Shown here: positions 34,930 to 44,268 of the stretch, piece after piece
Position numbering within the stretch: the first letter of the stretch is position 1
Layout: each line of letters opens with the position of its first letter
Assembly: GCF_041925275.1 (NCBI RefSeq)
Contig: NZ_JBHEUZ010000001.1
Location: 520,365-584,364, forward strand
Direction: 5' to 3'
Origin: Parapedobacter pyrenivorans_A
GTDB lineage: Bacteria; Bacteroidota; Bacteroidia; Sphingobacteriales; Sphingobacteriaceae
Length of the DNA: 64,000 nt
Program-made: the position numbers and the translations under genes
The notes under the pieces: generated by a model
The model's input: the letters and a program-made list of their open reading frames with translations, nothing else
The model's database searches: none
Told to the model about the DNA's origin: nothing

Positions 34930-36006
34930 TTACATACTACCTGATAGGAGCCTTTCATATAACTGCTCATACCTGGTTTTAAAGTAATGCTCATTTATTT
35001 CCTCACAATAAGCAATTGCTCCGAGGCAAGCCTGCATCGCTTCGTCCCGGGCAATTGCTTTTTCACAAGTACTGCTCGAGTTCAATACTTTATGTATGTA
35101 TACATTTAACACCGTCTGGTATCGTCCCGCTTTTAGAAAAGCTGGGGACTCGTCCAAGTAGCGGTAAGCGGCCTGCAGAGCCAACCTATAATCCGGGTTT
35201 TGAGCATGATAAGCCGCTTCCATAGCGACATCATCCCATTTCTGATATGCTGGCGAATGAACCAGCATCCATTGCAACAACTCTCTGGCTGCCTTCTCGT
35301 CATTTTTGAGCAGATATTGGTACTTCATAAAGTATAAGACACCATCTTCCGGAAATACTGTCAACAGGCTGTCGATCATTTTCAACGCTAAAGGCTCGTT
35401 TCTTTTCAGCAGGGCACGTACATTCTCTATGGTTCTCTGCATATCCAAAACCTCCTTTGTGGCTTGTGGCGGGTCAAATGAACCGGACAGCACCTGTTCA
35501 ATGGCCTGATCCAGCCCAAGCAATGGATGGCCTTTCCAGGTTATATGGCCTTTCGCATCCACTACGAACACTAGGGGTACACCGGTGACGGCCCATTTCT
35601 TGGCTGTCGCATTGTCTGTGGAATCAATCGCTACAGCAAAAGCCACGGTATCCAGGCGATGATGGAACACCTGTTTTACATCCGCCGCATACCGCAAGCC
35701 GTGGTCATCAGGCTGCCGGTTGTTAAAGGTGAAGAGTGACTTAAATTGTACGCGATCTTGATAACGCTGGGCTAATTGCTGCATATGAGGAATGGCTTTG
35801 ATACACGGATTACACCAGGTCGCCGAAAATTCAATCACATGGATGGTTCCTTTTTCACATTGGCTAACCGAATCACCAAGAAGCCAGGCATATGTACTCA
35901 ACCCTGGAGCGGGGTCGCCTGGCATGAGTCCTTTATCCTGGGCATTTGCAAACAGGGAGATACAGATCATCCCTATAAGCTTCGAAAATGTGTTAATAGC
36001 CTTCAT
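34930..36006 (-). CDS. TlpA-like thioredoxin-domain protein, exported
   Basis: A 358-residue protein with a signal peptide (LIGMICISLFANAQ). A thioredoxin/AhpC-like domain (about 30-170) carries the active site CxxC in SATWCNPCIKAIPHM and the cis-Pro loop GVPLVFVVDAKG. The C-terminal part (about 185-358) is helical and TPR-like. It is a periplasmic thiol oxidoreductase, the last gene after SusC-SusD, overlapping the SusD stop by about 14 bp. Facing a Cys-rich peptide and MauE, it likely handles peptide disulfides. Confidence 0.88.
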   Translation of the reverse strand: MKAINTFSKLIGMICISLFANAQDKGLMPGDPAPGLSTYAWLLGDSVSQCEKGTIHVIEFSATWCNPCIKAIPHMQQLAQRYQDRVQFKSLFTFNNRQPDDHGLRYAADVKQVFHHRLDTVAFAVAIDSTDNATAKKWAVTGVPLVFVVDAKGHITWKGHPLLGLDQAIEQVLSGSFDPPQATKEVLDMQRTIENVRALLKRNEPLALKMIDSLLTVFPEDGVLYFMKYQYLLKNDEKAARELLQWMLVHSPAYQKWDDVAMEAAYHAQNPDYRLALQAAYRYLDESPAFLKAGRYQTVLNVYIHKVLNSSSTCEKAIARDEAMQACLGAIAYCEEINEHYFKTRYEQLYERLLSGSM

Positions 36007-37354
36007 TTTGCGTAAGGTTTGGATTTTTTAGCAATTCTTTTTCAGGAATGGGATATAATGCGGCTTCAGGCGTCCAGGTTGGTTTAAGTGCGCCCAGCAC
36101 CTTATTGGCTAGGCCCCAGCGTTTCAGGTCGAACCACCGGTGTGCGTATTCTCCAAAAAGTTCTATCCTCCGCTCATCCCTTATAGCATGGAGCAGCTCT
36201 TCTTTATCATTGGTGTTTTTTTGGGGCACTCCCGCACGTGCACGTACACTGTTTAAATCGTTCAGCCCTCCAGCAATGTTGTTTAACCAAACGCAAGCTT
36301 CCGCTCGCAATAGATATTGTTCTGATAGCCGAAGTATCGTCGAATATTCACTGTAAGGCGATTCATTGTTTATAAAGGCCTTGTATTTGACCGAATAAGT
36401 ATAGTCCTCCCGTCTGGCAAACCATGCTTTTTTTCTCGGGTCGTCTACTTCTATTTGGAGTAGAAAATCGGGTGTTACAGTGGTAAAAGCCCTAGAGTAG
36501 GTGTTGTTGTACGTCAGGAGTGCTTCGTTAGCCTGTTTCAGATCGAGAGACGGATATATCTGCCATATGGCTTCGACGTTGTTTGCCAGGAACAATTCAT
36601 CAAGCATTCCCCATTTAAACAACCCGTTCTGACCAATCACCCGGCTTGCTTCCACTTCGGTTTGTCCCCATAGTTCGTTATAGGCATATACCCGGGCCAG
36701 CAAGGCGCTTGCGGCCCATGTGGTAGCCCTTGTCCGCTGCCCATTTCCAGACGTGAAATCAACTGGCAACAAATCCTTAGCCTTCGTCAGATCGAGTATA
36801 ATTTGATCGTAAACCACTTCTTCGGGGTCGCGGTCAGCCAAGGCATTCTGCTGGTACGCTGTCGCCATCAGCAGCGGCACATCACCGAATAGGTTGACCA
36901 GATAAAAGTAATTCAGCGCTCTCAGGAAAAGCGATTCTCCCTCTAATTGCCGTTTAACTGCTTCAGAAAGCCGGCTATTTTCCTGGATCCCCTCCAAAAC
37001 GGCATTGCAGGAATAGATGGAACGGTATGAGGTTGTCCAAATCTGCTGAATGATCTCGTCTGCCGGATCGAGCATGTTTTCAACGAAGCCGTTTGTATTA
37101 TATACGAAGTTGAATTCATCAGCACTGGCACCGGTAATATTGCCCGCATTCCGACCATAATCCGTCAAGTAGTGTCCACTTTGCAGCATGCCGTAAACTG
37201 CTTCCATCGCAGTTAGGGCCGAAGCGTCATCCGAAAACACCGATTCGCGGACCAGTTCTGTTTTCGGGGGATCAATATGTAGGTAATCGGTGCAGGACGG
37301 CATAGTAAATACCATCAACAGCATAGTCGCTATATTTTTAGTCTTTATCATCAT
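35993..37354 (-). CDS. SusD/RagB-family lipoprotein (second pair)
   Basis: A 453-residue lipoprotein with lipobox MLLMVFTMPSC and the SusD fold: DYLHIDPPKTELV near the start, a TPR-like helical core, and C-terminal EQYLLRAEACVWLNN and RRIELFGEYAHRWFDLKRW. It pairs with the SusC gene 2 bp upstream. The absence of glycosidases and the presence of TlpA nearby suggest a peptide or small-molecule ligand rather than a glycan, which is inference. Confidence 0.93.
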   Translation of the reverse strand: MMIKTKNIATMLLMVFTMPSCTDYLHIDPPKTELVRESVFSDDASALTAMEAVYGMLQSGHYLTDYGRNAGNITGASADEFNFVYNTNGFVENMLDPADEIIQQIWTTSYRSIYSCNAVLEGIQENSRLSEAVKRQLEGESLFLRALNYFYLVNLFGDVPLLMATAYQQNALADRDPEEVVYDQIILDLTKAKDLLPVDFTSGNGQRTRATTWAASALLARVYAYNELWGQTEVEASRVIGQNGLFKWGMLDELFLANNVEAIWQIYPSLDLKQANEALLTYNNTYSRAFTTVTPDFLLQIEVDDPRKKAWFARREDYTYSVKYKAFINNESPYSEYSTILRLSEQYLLRAEACVWLNNIAGGLNDLNSVRARAGVPQKNTNDKEELLHAIRDERRIELFGEYAHRWFDLKRWGLANKVLGALKPTWTPEAALYPIPEKELLKNPNLTQNEGY

Positions 37355-37356
37355 TT

Positions 37357-40300
37357 TCAGATAGTTAAATTGATGCCCAATACAATAGTCCTCAGAATAG
37401 GTGAGGTACTCGCTTCGGGATCCAACCCGATATACTTCGTGAATCTAGAGAGATTCTGGCCCTGTAACTGAATAGCGGCCTGCCGGATTTTGATCGGTTT
37501 CAACCATTTATCCGATAGCTGCCAAACCAATGAGGCATTGCGTAAGCCAATAAAGGATGCGTTATTGTTAAATACGGCATTGCTGCTGGCATATCTGGTG
37601 AAGTCGGTGGTACTTCCTCTTGAAAATTTTGCCACTGTGCCATGGTCTCCCCGTTGTTGCCAGCGCGCCATGACTTCCACCGGCTGATTCCGCAATATTC
37701 CCGGCATCCCAAAACTTGCCCACGGTTCAAAACCTGTTTTACGAGTAACCTGAAGAAAGAAATTCAAGGAAATGGAACCTAAGCTTAGCGTATTTTCGAT
37801 CCCGCCAAACAGCTGTATTGGCCGTTTGAGTACCACACGATCGGCCGTTGCTGAAATGCTGCCATTTTCATCAATGTCTGTGATGAGGTATGCTCCTGTT
37901 TCAGGATTTACGCCTGTTAGCAGGTATCCCCTGCTGAATTGAATGGGCTGCCCAACCACAAGCTGTGTATAGGAGGTATTTTCGATATTCGGAAAAGCGA
38001 TTAGCTTGTTTCGTGGTAGGGTCAGTTGCGCGTAAGAGGACCAGCTGAATTGACCGATCTTGATGTTCAGGCTGCGGATTTCCAGTTCGGCCCCCGTGTT
38101 CTGTACAGTAGCATCAAAGTTGGATTGCACGGAAGCGAACCCAGTCATCGTCGGCAATTGATATTCAATGAGCTGATTGGAAGATCGGTTCCGGAAATAA
38201 CTTATGGAGAATTGTAAACGGTTTTGAAGAAATCCGGTTTCCAAAGCGATCTCGGCTTTACGATTTTCCTCCCAGCCGTACGCGGCGTTGGCTAACCTAG
38301 AAGTAACCAAGCCCGGATTCATATAAGAATATGCCGGACGGTAGGTGTCTAGATATCCGTAATTACCTATCTGGTCGCTGCCGGTAATTCCGTAACTAGC
38401 CCTGATCTTCCCTAAGCTAAGAAAGGGTAGCCTGTTTTTTAGATAGGGCTCTTCTGAAAACAACCAAGCACCGCCAATAGCTCCGAAATTTCCCCATTGT
38501 TTTCCAGGTCCGAACCTGCTGCTACCATCCCTACGGAAAGTAAGGTTGAGCAGATAGGTGTCTTTAAGGTTATAGGCCACCCGTCCAAAAACCGCATTAT
38601 ATCGATACTGCGAGTAGCTGGTCGAACCAGTCAGTTCCTCAGCACTGCTTAATTGTTCCATTAATGCACTTGCAGAAAAGCCAATGGCATTTAGTTGATG
38701 TCCCTGCCGGCGGTTTTCCTGAAAAGAGGTGCCCAGCAGATACTGCATGTTTCCTTTACCTATGGAATGGTGGTAAAGTATCTGAGGTTCTGCGTTTATC
38801 CCATATTCTGTATTATCGGCAAAAAATGAACTGTTCTTTGGCGGCACACCCGCGGAAGGGTTATATGTATTGGCCGGATTAAGCTGTATTTCATCCGTGC
38901 CCATATGGGAATAACTCACCGCTAGTCTGAGAGATAAACGAGGAAACAGTTCATAGTCTAATAGAGCATTCGCCAAGATATTGCTGGTTTTCAGCTCATG
39001 GCTACGCTCCAGATACACAAACGGATTGTCCCAAGTGCCATTAGCCCAGTTCAGCTGACTGCCTATGTAAGGTTCTGGCGCAACGGGAGGCAGCCTTGTA
39101 GCCATGACCGCCATGTTTTCACGGGGAAGCTGATTGTTGCTTAGACTATATGTAAATCCGGCCTGTATATTAAAGCGTCGGTCAGGGCCTTGGTAACTTA
39201 ATGACGAACTAGCAGACCCCTTATTATAGGCAAGGTCTCCAGGGATCACGGAGGTTTCTCTGAAATAGGATGAACCAATATAATATCGGATGGACGCAGC
39301 TGAGCCTGACAGGGAAGTTGAAACACTCGATTGATGAGCAGTCCCTCCTAATAATACTTCCTGCCAGTCGGTATACCGCGTGGTGTCCCAAAGCATGAGA
39401 TCGGGTGCGTTGCTTATCGTTGGATTTACCTGGTCATTAGCGAAGGCCTCTCTTCGCATAGTCAAGTATTGCTCTCGGCTGAGCAATTCTATTTTCCGAG
39501 GTACAGTGCTCCATCCACTATTTGCCACAATGCTGATGGCACCTGCCTGTTGCTTACCTTGTTTAGTAGTGATCAGAATAACCCCATTGGCTCCACGGCT
39601 GCCGTAGATCGCCGTGGCGTCAGCGTCTTTCAATACGTCAATGCTGGCAATATCGGCAGTGCTGATATTATTCAACGGACTCGAAAAGCGAACTACACCA
39701 TTCAGTTGGGTCAGTGGGACTGATGGAAAAGGGACTCCGTTCACCACATACAGCGGGTCATTACCATCATCTCTCAGGCTGTTTTGCCCGCGTACCTGTA
39801 CGGTGTAGGAACTCCCAGCGTAACCACTTTCCTGAATAACTTGTACGCCAGGCAAACGTCCTGCCATAGCCGCTAAAGGGCTATTTACCGGCTGCCGCTC
39901 GATCTCTTCGGCGGTAACGCGCGAAATATTACCGGTACTCGTGCGCCGTGTGGTTGTATAATACCCCGCATTGATCTCCACTTCCTCCAGCGTATTCTCT
40001 GCGGAATCCAACGCGACGATGATTTTTTCCCTCCCCCCTATTTCTTGCTCGGATGTTACATAGCCAACAAAAGAATAAACGAGGATATCATCCGGCCGAG
40101 CAGGGATACGGTAGTCGCCGCTTCGGTCGGTGAATGCGTGGATACGCGTACGTTTGTTGGTAATGGTCGCGCCTTCGATTGCCACGCCGCTGGCAGCGGA
40201 GATCACCTTACCTGCTACGGTAAACGTCTCCTGCTGCTGCGCGCGGGCATACAAACACATGATAAAGGGACTAAAGGCCAATAATAGTATTGGCAGTTGT

Positions 40301-40359
40301 ATGTTATAATGGCTATTTTTGGGACATAGCAGTCCCATTAAGCGTATTATTTGCTTCAT
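37357..40359 (-). CDS. SusC/RagA-family TonB-dependent transporter (second pair)
   Basis: A 1000-residue transporter with a signal region, a carboxypeptidase-regulatory-like domain (about 45-130; AASGVAIEGATITNK), a plug with QVRGQNSLRDDGNDPLYVVNG and LKDADATAIYGSRGANGVI, and a beta barrel ending in VLGINLTI. It heads the SusC-SusD-TlpA operon. A 14-bp palindrome (TAATCAATTGATTA, 40381-40394) lies about 20 bp upstream of the start. Ligand unknown. Confidence 0.94.
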   Translation of the reverse strand: MKQIIRLMGLLCPKNSHYNIQLPILLLAFSPFIMCLYARAQQQETFTVAGKVISAASGVAIEGATITNKRTRIHAFTDRSGDYRIPARPDDILVYSFVGYVTSEQEIGGREKIIVALDSAENTLEEVEINAGYYTTTRRTSTGNISRVTAEEIERQPVNSPLAAMAGRLPGVQVIQESGYAGSSYTVQVRGQNSLRDDGNDPLYVVNGVPFPSVPLTQLNGVVRFSSPLNNISTADIASIDVLKDADATAIYGSRGANGVILITTKQGKQQAGAISIVANSGWSTVPRKIELLSREQYLTMRREAFANDQVNPTISNAPDLMLWDTTRYTDWQEVLLGGTAHQSSVSTSLSGSAASIRYYIGSSYFRETSVIPGDLAYNKGSASSSLSYQGPDRRFNIQAGFTYSLSNNQLPRENMAVMATRLPPVAPEPYIGSQLNWANGTWDNPFVYLERSHELKTSNILANALLDYELFPRLSLRLAVSYSHMGTDEIQLNPANTYNPSAGVPPKNSSFFADNTEYGINAEPQILYHHSIGKGNMQYLLGTSFQENRRQGHQLNAIGFSASALMEQLSSAEELTGSTSYSQYRYNAVFGRVAYNLKDTYLLNLTFRRDGSSRFGPGKQWGNFGAIGGAWLFSEEPYLKNRLPFLSLGKIRASYGITGSDQIGNYGYLDTYRPAYSYMNPGLVTSRLANAAYGWEENRKAEIALETGFLQNRLQFSISYFRNRSSNQLIEYQLPTMTGFASVQSNFDATVQNTGAELEIRSLNIKIGQFSWSSYAQLTLPRNKLIAFPNIENTSYTQLVVGQPIQFSRGYLLTGVNPETGAYLITDIDENGSISATADRVVLKRPIQLFGGIENTLSLGSISLNFFLQVTRKTGFEPWASFGMPGILRNQPVEVMARWQQRGDHGTVAKFSRGSTTDFTRYASSNAVFNNNASFIGLRNASLVWQLSDKWLKPIKIRQAAIQLQGQNLSRFTKYIGLDPEASTSPILRTIVLGINLTI

Positions 40360-40439
40360 TGGTTAATTGATATGGTTAGGTAATCAATTGATTAATTAAA
40401 TCCGATCGTTCAGTTCGGAGTATCTGCCATATCAAAAAA

Positions 40440-40661
40440 CTAAATGGGATTTTTGGGTTTTAGCGGGTAGAGCATTTCATAGGCAGTGAGACTTGTAAAA
40501 ATGCCATTGGAGAGATAAATATTGAATATGAATAAAACAGCAATACGAGCAGGCCTCCTTAACTCATTACTGAGGTCTGAGAAATCACCCAAGCAGCGAA
40601 TAAAAAAGGCCGCTCGTACGCCGTTGTCGGTATATGCTTTTAGGCTTAACATCCTTGTCAT
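40440..40661 (-). CDS. Doubtful 73-codon frame upstream of SusC
   Basis: The frame encodes a basic N terminus (MTRMLSLKAYTDNGVRAAFF) and a hydrophobic middle (IAVLFIFNIYL). No family, no convincing ribosome-binding site. It sits between a long inverted repeat (40563-40689) and the SusC promoter region, so it may simply be part of a structured leader. Confidence 0.25.
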   Translation of the reverse strand: MTRMLSLKAYTDNGVRAAFFIRCLGDFSDLSNELRRPARIAVLFIFNIYLSNGIFTSLTAYEMLYPLKPKNPI

Positions 40662-40689
40662 TTTTTAGGTTTCTCAGGCCAGTAATGAG
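40563..40689. repeat. Imperfect 20-bp inverted repeat with 85-bp loop
   Basis: Left arm CTCATTACTGAGGTCTGAGA (starts 40563) pairs with right arm TTTCTCAGGCCAGTAATGAG (40670-40689) with only small mismatches. It stands between the second SusC gene and the divergent XRE gene, and could be a hairpin leader or a relic of a small mobile element. Confidence 0.6.
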
Positions 40690-40760
40690 GATGTTCAATG
40701 CAAATATATCATACATGTATTATAATTCCAAATATATTTTTATCTTATTTCGATGTTGCT

Positions 40761-41000
40761 ATGGCTGAAAGCATTTTAACACCGATTGAGCAACACGTGG
40801 TCGATTTTGTCTATAAACTTCGGACAGAGAATAACCTAACGCAGGAAGATATCGGAACGATAATCGATGTGAAGCAAACCTTTATAGCCAATATCGAAAA
40901 TCCAAAAAACAGGTCCAAATACAACTTGAACCATATCAACAAACTGGCCGATCATTTTGGGCTCTCACCCCAAGACTTCTTGCCAAAGAAAGCCCTTTAG
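40761..41000 (+). CDS. XRE-family helix-turn-helix protein
   Basis: Start at 40761 (MAESILTPIEQ) gives 79 residues. An HTH_3 domain fills most of the protein: VDFVYKLRTENNLTQEDIG, then VKQTFIANIENPKN and INKLADHFGLSPQDF. It is a small DNA-binding protein, likely regulatory. It ends 4 bp from the converging DUF1016 gene. Such orphan XRE proteins are common at island borders. Confidence 0.8.
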   Translation: MAESILTPIEQHVVDFVYKLRTENNLTQEDIGTIIDVKQTFIANIENPKNRSKYNLNHINKLADHFGLSPQDFLPKKAL

Positions 41001-41004
41001 TATT

Positions 41005-42021
41005 TCAGTCTCCTGAATCCCTGTCAAGCTGTGCTTCAATGATGCTTCTTAATTCCTCTTTCTTAGGCAGATATAGTTGGTATTTGCTAACGAACAATTG
41101 GGATGATACGTTGTGCATGGCATATTGAATGAGCAATTCGTCTTTCTCCTTGGCCAACACGATGCCGATAGGGGGATTGTCGCCTTCGGTATTTTCCTCA
41201 TTCTCAAAATACCCCAGGTACATATTCATCTGGCCTACGTCTTCATATCCAGCTTCTTCCCGTTTCAAATCGATCAGTACAAAGCATTTCAGGATACGAT
41301 GGTAAAACACCAAATCAACATAATGATGACGGTTGCCCAACGTGATTCGATACTGTCGCCCAATGAAAGCAAAACCTTTGCCCAACTCCAATAGAAAATG
41401 CTGCAAGTGTTCAATAATGCGGCTTTCCAATTCCGATTCGGTGTAGTGGTGCGGTTCGGGTATCTTCAAGAAATCCAAGATGTAGGGATCCCGGACAATA
41501 TCATCAGGTTTACTGACGACTTGTCCCTGCTTGGCCAGCAGCAAGATACCATCCTTATCTTTGGAAGCAGCCAGACGGAGATATAGCGAGGATTTTTTCT
41601 GTCGCTTTAATTCAGGTATCGACCATTTCTCAATGATTGCCTGTTTCTCGTAAAAACTACGTTCAAGTTTGTCATCGATTTTTAACAGTTCCACATAATG
41701 AGACCAACTCAATAAGTGAGAAGGCTTCTCACTTATTGGATACTCGAGATAGAGCAACCTCATATATATCAAGTTGCTCCTACTGAACCCCCTACCATGT
41801 AATTTACTCAAATCGACAGCCAAGGTGTTGATTAAAGCCTTTCCGTATTTAGCACGAGCCTCCCCAGCCTGTTCAAATTCCACAATATATTGACCAATCT
41901 CCCAATAGGTCTGTACCAATTGTGTATTTACCGTCTGGATAGCGCGTTGCCTACCTTCTTCATAGGCAACGGATATTTGGTTGACTAATGCTTGGTATTC
42001 CCGTTGGCTGGCGAGCTCCAT
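41005..42021 (-). CDS. DUF1016 (YhcG-type) PDDEXK nuclease-domain protein
   Basis: A 338-residue protein with the helical N-terminal DUF1016_N domain (about 8-150; AIQTVNTQLVQTYWEIGQYI, FSRSNLIYMRLLYLEYP) and a C-terminal PDDEXK-like nuclease domain (about 165-330) showing HHYVDLVFYH (catalytic Asp) and CFVLIDLKREE (Asp-x-Lys). Proteins of this type occur in defence and mobile regions; enzymatic role is DNA cleavage by inference. It lies 7 bp after the NTase-HEPN gene, so the two may be co-transcribed. Confidence 0.87.
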   Translation of the reverse strand: MELASQREYQALVNQISVAYEEGRQRAIQTVNTQLVQTYWEIGQYIVEFEQAGEARAKYGKALINTLAVDLSKLHGRGFSRSNLIYMRLLYLEYPISEKPSHLLSWSHYVELLKIDDKLERSFYEKQAIIEKWSIPELKRQKKSSLYLRLAASKDKDGILLLAKQGQVVSKPDDIVRDPYILDFLKIPEPHHYTESELESRIIEHLQHFLLELGKGFAFIGRQYRITLGNRHHYVDLVFYHRILKCFVLIDLKREEAGYEDVGQMNMYLGYFENEENTEGDNPPIGIVLAKEKDELLIQYAMHNVSSQLFVSKYQLYLPKKEELRSIIEAQLDRDSGD

Positions 42022-42028
42022 AAAACAA

Positions 42029-42886
42029 TCAATTTAAAGAGTCTATTTTCTCCCTACAAATCCGCTCCACGATTTCTTTCATCCGGGTGAGCTTGGCAAT
42101 CAATTCTTCGCATTCCTCACGGGTAATATTATAGTTGGGTTTATAACGGGCTTCGATATATCCCCTTTTCAGTAGATCAAACAGGTAATATTCGTGGTTA
42201 TCTTCTGGCGGTGTTAGAAACAGCCCGTACAATTCATCGCTCAAATGCTTAGAATAGTTGCGCATTTTCTGAAGACCATGCATACTAGGCTTGTATCCTT
42301 CAAAAACCAATAATGCTGTTGCATAAAAGTTTTCAGCCGCCTGATGCAACGAAAACGCACATAGACGATATTTATTTCTACTCAAATAAAAGTTTGCCCC
42401 CAATAGAAAATCATCCCCATTCGGAAACCATAAATCAAAATAGTCTTGCGCTTTCTTTTTCTGTTCTTCAGATGTCAAAATTTTGGGTTTGACAAACTCG
42501 ACATTGCCACTATCATATAACAGGATACCCTCATCGATAATCCGCATGAAAAAGAATTGTCCAAAAGAAAGCCCGTGATTAATATAGCTGATGGTGTGTG
42601 CAATTGGACTAACAATGCCATGGAAATCATTACACCGATTTTCAATATGGCTTACTATCTGTCCTTCCTCCTGCTTATTGTCATCAGATAGCACTATCAA
42701 AAGATCGTAATCACTGATGTAACTTAATTTGATTCCATCCTCCACATACGACGAATCCACCCATTTACCAGTAGCGTGACTACCGAACAGGATAATCTTC
42801 TCCGGTCTGGCTTCCTCCTTAATGATTTCAACAGCCGCTAAGATTTCTTTTTGCTTGTCTTCGGGTAAATGGGATAAGGGGTTCAT
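42029..42886 (-). CDS. Nucleotidyltransferase-HEPN fusion protein
   Basis: Start at 42886 (MNPLSHLPEDKQ) gives 285 residues. N-terminal MNT-type nucleotidyltransferase: the GSHATGKW motif (GSx10DxD type), then SYISDYDLLIVLSDD with the acidic pair. C-terminal HEPN domain (about 145-280): CAFSLHQAAENFYATALLVFEGY. Fused MNT-HEPN proteins form self-contained toxin-antitoxin-like units in which AMPylation controls an RNase. The related remnant at 48.3 kb shows the family has more than one copy here. Confidence 0.85.
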   Translation of the reverse strand: MNPLSHLPEDKQKEILAAVEIIKEEARPEKIILFGSHATGKWVDSSYVEDGIKLSYISDYDLLIVLSDDNKQEEGQIVSHIENRCNDFHGIVSPIAHTISYINHGLSFGQFFFMRIIDEGILLYDSGNVEFVKPKILTSEEQKKKAQDYFDLWFPNGDDFLLGANFYLSRNKYRLCAFSLHQAAENFYATALLVFEGYKPSMHGLQKMRNYSKHLSDELYGLFLTPPEDNHEYYLFDLLKRGYIEARYKPNYNITREECEELIAKLTRMKEIVERICREKIDSLN

Positions 42887-42954
42887 GGGATAAAGGTAAG
42901 AAATGAATATCAATAAGGAGTATCACAATAACCGTGTTCAGTTTCTTCTTATTC

Positions 42955-44010
42955 TTATTTTATCCATTTCGACAAATTCATTGCGTCACCTATTCTACGT
43001 CTATAGTTTGAGTGCGCGATTGCAATCCCGACACTCGTCAACTCTAGATTAATCATAGGTGTATTCTCCCACACCTCAAAAATCTTATTCAGATTACTAT
43101 CGATTCCGACAATATACTCTTTAACCTGACTAGGTTTCATTGTTGATTTATTAAAAATCCCCTGAAGCTTCTTTTTGATGTCTTCATCAACTCCGGCTGC
43201 CGTCATTATCTCTTCTAAAACACTATCATTCAGCGCATTTAACTGGAAAAGAGTAGGATTATGGAAGCAAGAGATGATAAAATCTCGGAAACTATCAATT
43301 TGACCCACTTCCATTTCAAAATCCTCTTTACTAAATCCTTCTTGAAAAACTGCCTTGTAGGTATGGAGAAATTTGTTCTCCAATTGACCATAATTACCCG
43401 CTCGTATTTGCCCACACCCTAAGTATTCAATGTAGTTATAATCGCTTCTTTCTGCTGTTAAACTGTCGACGAAGGGTAATATGTATTTCGTAATATATAA
43501 ACCGAATCTTTCAAGATTATTAACGTCACGGCGTACGGTACGAGTTAAAAGAAATGATAAAGTGATGGTATCAAGCTGTTCAATTGTCAATTTTGGTGCG
43601 ATTCTCAATGCTTCATCTAAAATAATCTGCATCATATTTCTCTTGGGAGAGTTTGCCCTGTCAACTAAAATGTCAACCAATAAATCTCCCAGCTCCCTAT
43701 CTCCAGATTTGGCATATTCTTTTTGAGCGGTGAATAAGGAATCTTGCATCCCGGGTTGCTTAAATTCTTGTATTGCATCTGGCGCTCTTTCAATTAGTTT
43801 TTCAAGTAATGCTTCAGTTATTTCTTCCGCCCGATGTTTTGCAATTTCAGCAGCTTCATTCTTTAACTGAATAAAATTCGAGCTAAAAACATCTAACGCA
43901 ATCTCTTTTGCATCGGCGTAGCTTATACCTTGATAAACGTTAACAACCTGTCCTTGAAGATTTGTTGAACTGTCTCCACCTTCTTGCTTCTGAATTTTAT
44001 CGTTTAGCAT
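42955..44010 (-). CDS. LPO_1073/Vpar_1526-family protein
   Basis: A 351-residue soluble protein. The Gly/Ser/Asn motif near the N terminus (QKQEGGDSSTNLQGQVVNVYQ) and the helical body containing AKEIALDVFSSNFIQLKNEA and GDRELGDLLVDILVDRA match the family named after LPO_1073 and Vpar_1526. Family function is not established, but members recur in defence-type islands. It is 6 bp after the 2-TM gene in the same minus-strand operon. Both proteins share the Gly-rich motif, suggesting they work together. Confidence 0.78.
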   Translation of the reverse strand: MLNDKIQKQEGGDSSTNLQGQVVNVYQGISYADAKEIALDVFSSNFIQLKNEAAEIAKHRAEEITEALLEKLIERAPDAIQEFKQPGMQDSLFTAQKEYAKSGDRELGDLLVDILVDRANSPKRNMMQIILDEALRIAPKLTIEQLDTITLSFLLTRTVRRDVNNLERFGLYITKYILPFVDSLTAERSDYNYIEYLGCGQIRAGNYGQLENKFLHTYKAVFQEGFSKEDFEMEVGQIDSFRDFIISCFHNPTLFQLNALNDSVLEEIMTAAGVDEDIKKKLQGIFNKSTMKPSQVKEYIVGIDSNLNKIFEVWENTPMINLELTSVGIAIAHSNYRRRIGDAMNLSKWIK

Positions 44011-44016
44011 ATTACA

Positions 44017-44247
44017 TTATCTATTTATGTTGATATCTCCGCCTGACTGGTAATTCTTTGAGCCTTTGCCTCCTTTTTGTGTCATAGAGGCACCCGTTCC
44101 GCTACGGTTATAGATTTGTGCTATTAAACTTCCAATCAAACCAATAGAAGTTACCAATGGTTCCCAACCTTTGTCGACCATTAGCCAAATTAGGGAACCA
44201 ATTAGCCCCGCTATATTTAAAATGATAATAGCGCTCTTTATTTTCAT
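44017..44247 (-). CDS. Small two-TM membrane protein with C-terminal Gly/Asn-rich motif
   Basis: A 76-residue protein with two membrane spans (SAIIILNIAGLIGSLIWLMV and VTSIGLIGSLIAQIY) and a tail MTQKGGKGSKNYQSGGDIN. The tail resembles the N-terminal motif of the LPO_1073-type neighbour (QEGGDSSTNLQG). Coupled spacing with that gene (6 bp) supports a two-part membrane module. No known family beyond the motif. Confidence 0.7.
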   Translation of the reverse strand: MKIKSAIIILNIAGLIGSLIWLMVDKGWEPLVTSIGLIGSLIAQIYNRSGTGASMTQKGGKGSKNYQSGGDININR

Positions 44248-44268
44248 TCAGATCAGGAATAAACTTAG

